Of a stretch of DNA of 5,693 nt, positions 5,523-5,693 are shown piece after piece. Every line of letters begins with the position of its first letter. The first letter of the stretch is position 1. The notes beneath the pieces were generated by a model. That model saw nothing but the letters and a program-made list of their open reading frames with translations. It searched no databases and was not told where the DNA came from. The translations under genes and the position numbers were made by a program. The stretch covers positions 1 through 5,693 of the forward strand of contig CALMZT010000306.1 of NCBI GenBank assembly GCA_937870805.1. The letters run 5' to 3'. Origin of the DNA: an uncultured Chloroflexota bacterium. GTDB taxonomy: Bacteria > Chloroflexota > Anaerolineae > Aggregatilineales > Phototrophicaceae.

Positions 5523-5693
5523 GGCATGGTGCAGGCCGGCCTTTCGGGGAACCTGATGAGCCTCGGCGCCATCGACTTCGGGCTCGTCGTGGACGGCTCG
5601 GTGGTGATGGTCGAGAACTCGATGCGACGGCTGGGCCATCGACGACAGGGCGAAGGGTTCATGGCCACCGTGCTCGCGGCGTGCGCCGAGGTC
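5520..5693 (+). CDS. CzcA/CusA-type heavy-metal RND efflux fragment
   Basis: In frame with the MFS gene, residues ~262-318 of the composite reading frame match the fourth transmembrane helix and following loop of heavy-metal-efflux RND pumps, the inner-membrane proton-driven component of CzcCBA/CusCBA-type tripartite exporters. SGNLMSLGAIDFGLVVDG is diagnostic. The acidic residues D279, D285 and E292 have the same 6- and 7-residue spacing as the proton-relay residues D402, D408 and E415 of CzcA. ENSMRRLGH and TVLAACAEV also fit the family. The piece is open to the window end and represents only about 5% of a ~1000-aa pump. GC3 is about 89% by hand count (51 of 57 codons) against about 64% (37 of 58) just before, so it has a different compositional origin. 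The exact junction is uncertain within ~5499-5525. Confidence 0.85.

Noticed and set aside
5145..5639. 164-aa minus-strand frame near the window end
   Set aside because: It spans the MFS-CzcA junction in antisense and is His/Gln/Ala-rich with no family resemblance. The + strand has clear motifs on both sides.

Overview
The window looks like a fragment of a moderately GC-rich bacterial genome. The best guess is Chloroflexota (an Anaerolineae-like lineage), because the thiamine pyrophosphokinase and the PUCC-type transporter resemble, from memory, proteins of that group. This is an inference and was not tested by search. The sequence is most simply read as a metagenomic contig whose two ends do not match its middle.

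Layout. (1) Positions 1-746 hold the conserved part of a thiamine pyrophosphokinase (thiN) on the + strand. Its N-terminal ~32 codons are not recognisable. (2) Two closely spaced + strand genes follow: a 96-97 aa protein with an HTH-like C-terminus (766/769-1059) and a DUF402 protein (1069-1575). With thiN they probably form one operon, and a 10-bp hairpin follows. (3) A 90-aa, very hydrophilic, probably disordered protein lies on the - strand (1656-1928), convergent with the operon across that hairpin. (4) A 340-bp intergenic region contains clustered TAGGC motifs and a nested inverted-repeat structure around a perfect 26-bp palindrome. (5) A KimA/YdaO-type APC potassium transporter with a C-terminal cytosolic domain occupies 2270-4108 (+). 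(6) A universal stress protein gene occupies 4109-4573 (-), and its stop codon directly abuts the stop codon of the transporter. (7) A divergent intergenic region of 166 bp carries a strong sigma70-type promoter and a 10-bp tandem repeat. (8) A PUCC/BCD-type MFS transporter starts at 4740. After about 261 codons it switches, in frame, into the transmembrane-4 proton-relay segment of a CzcA/CusA-type heavy-metal RND pump, which runs off the end of the window.

How the genes may work together. thiN makes the cofactor thiamine diphosphate. DUF402 proteins of known activity hydrolyse nucleotides, so the first cluster looks like nucleotide or cofactor housekeeping with a possible small regulator. 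The KimA-like transporter and the UspA protein suit ion homeostasis and stress response, and both probably carry USP-like folds.

The strongest anomaly is the PUCC-to-CzcA switch near 5500-5525. It changes family, codon usage and GC3 at a stretch of protein sequence (LSMLFAFT) that both families can encode. This fits an assembly or PCR chimera better than a new fusion protein. The unrecognisable first ~180 bases may be a second artefact of the same kind. I found no convincing CRISPR array, tRNA, rRNA, complete insertion sequence or defence system.
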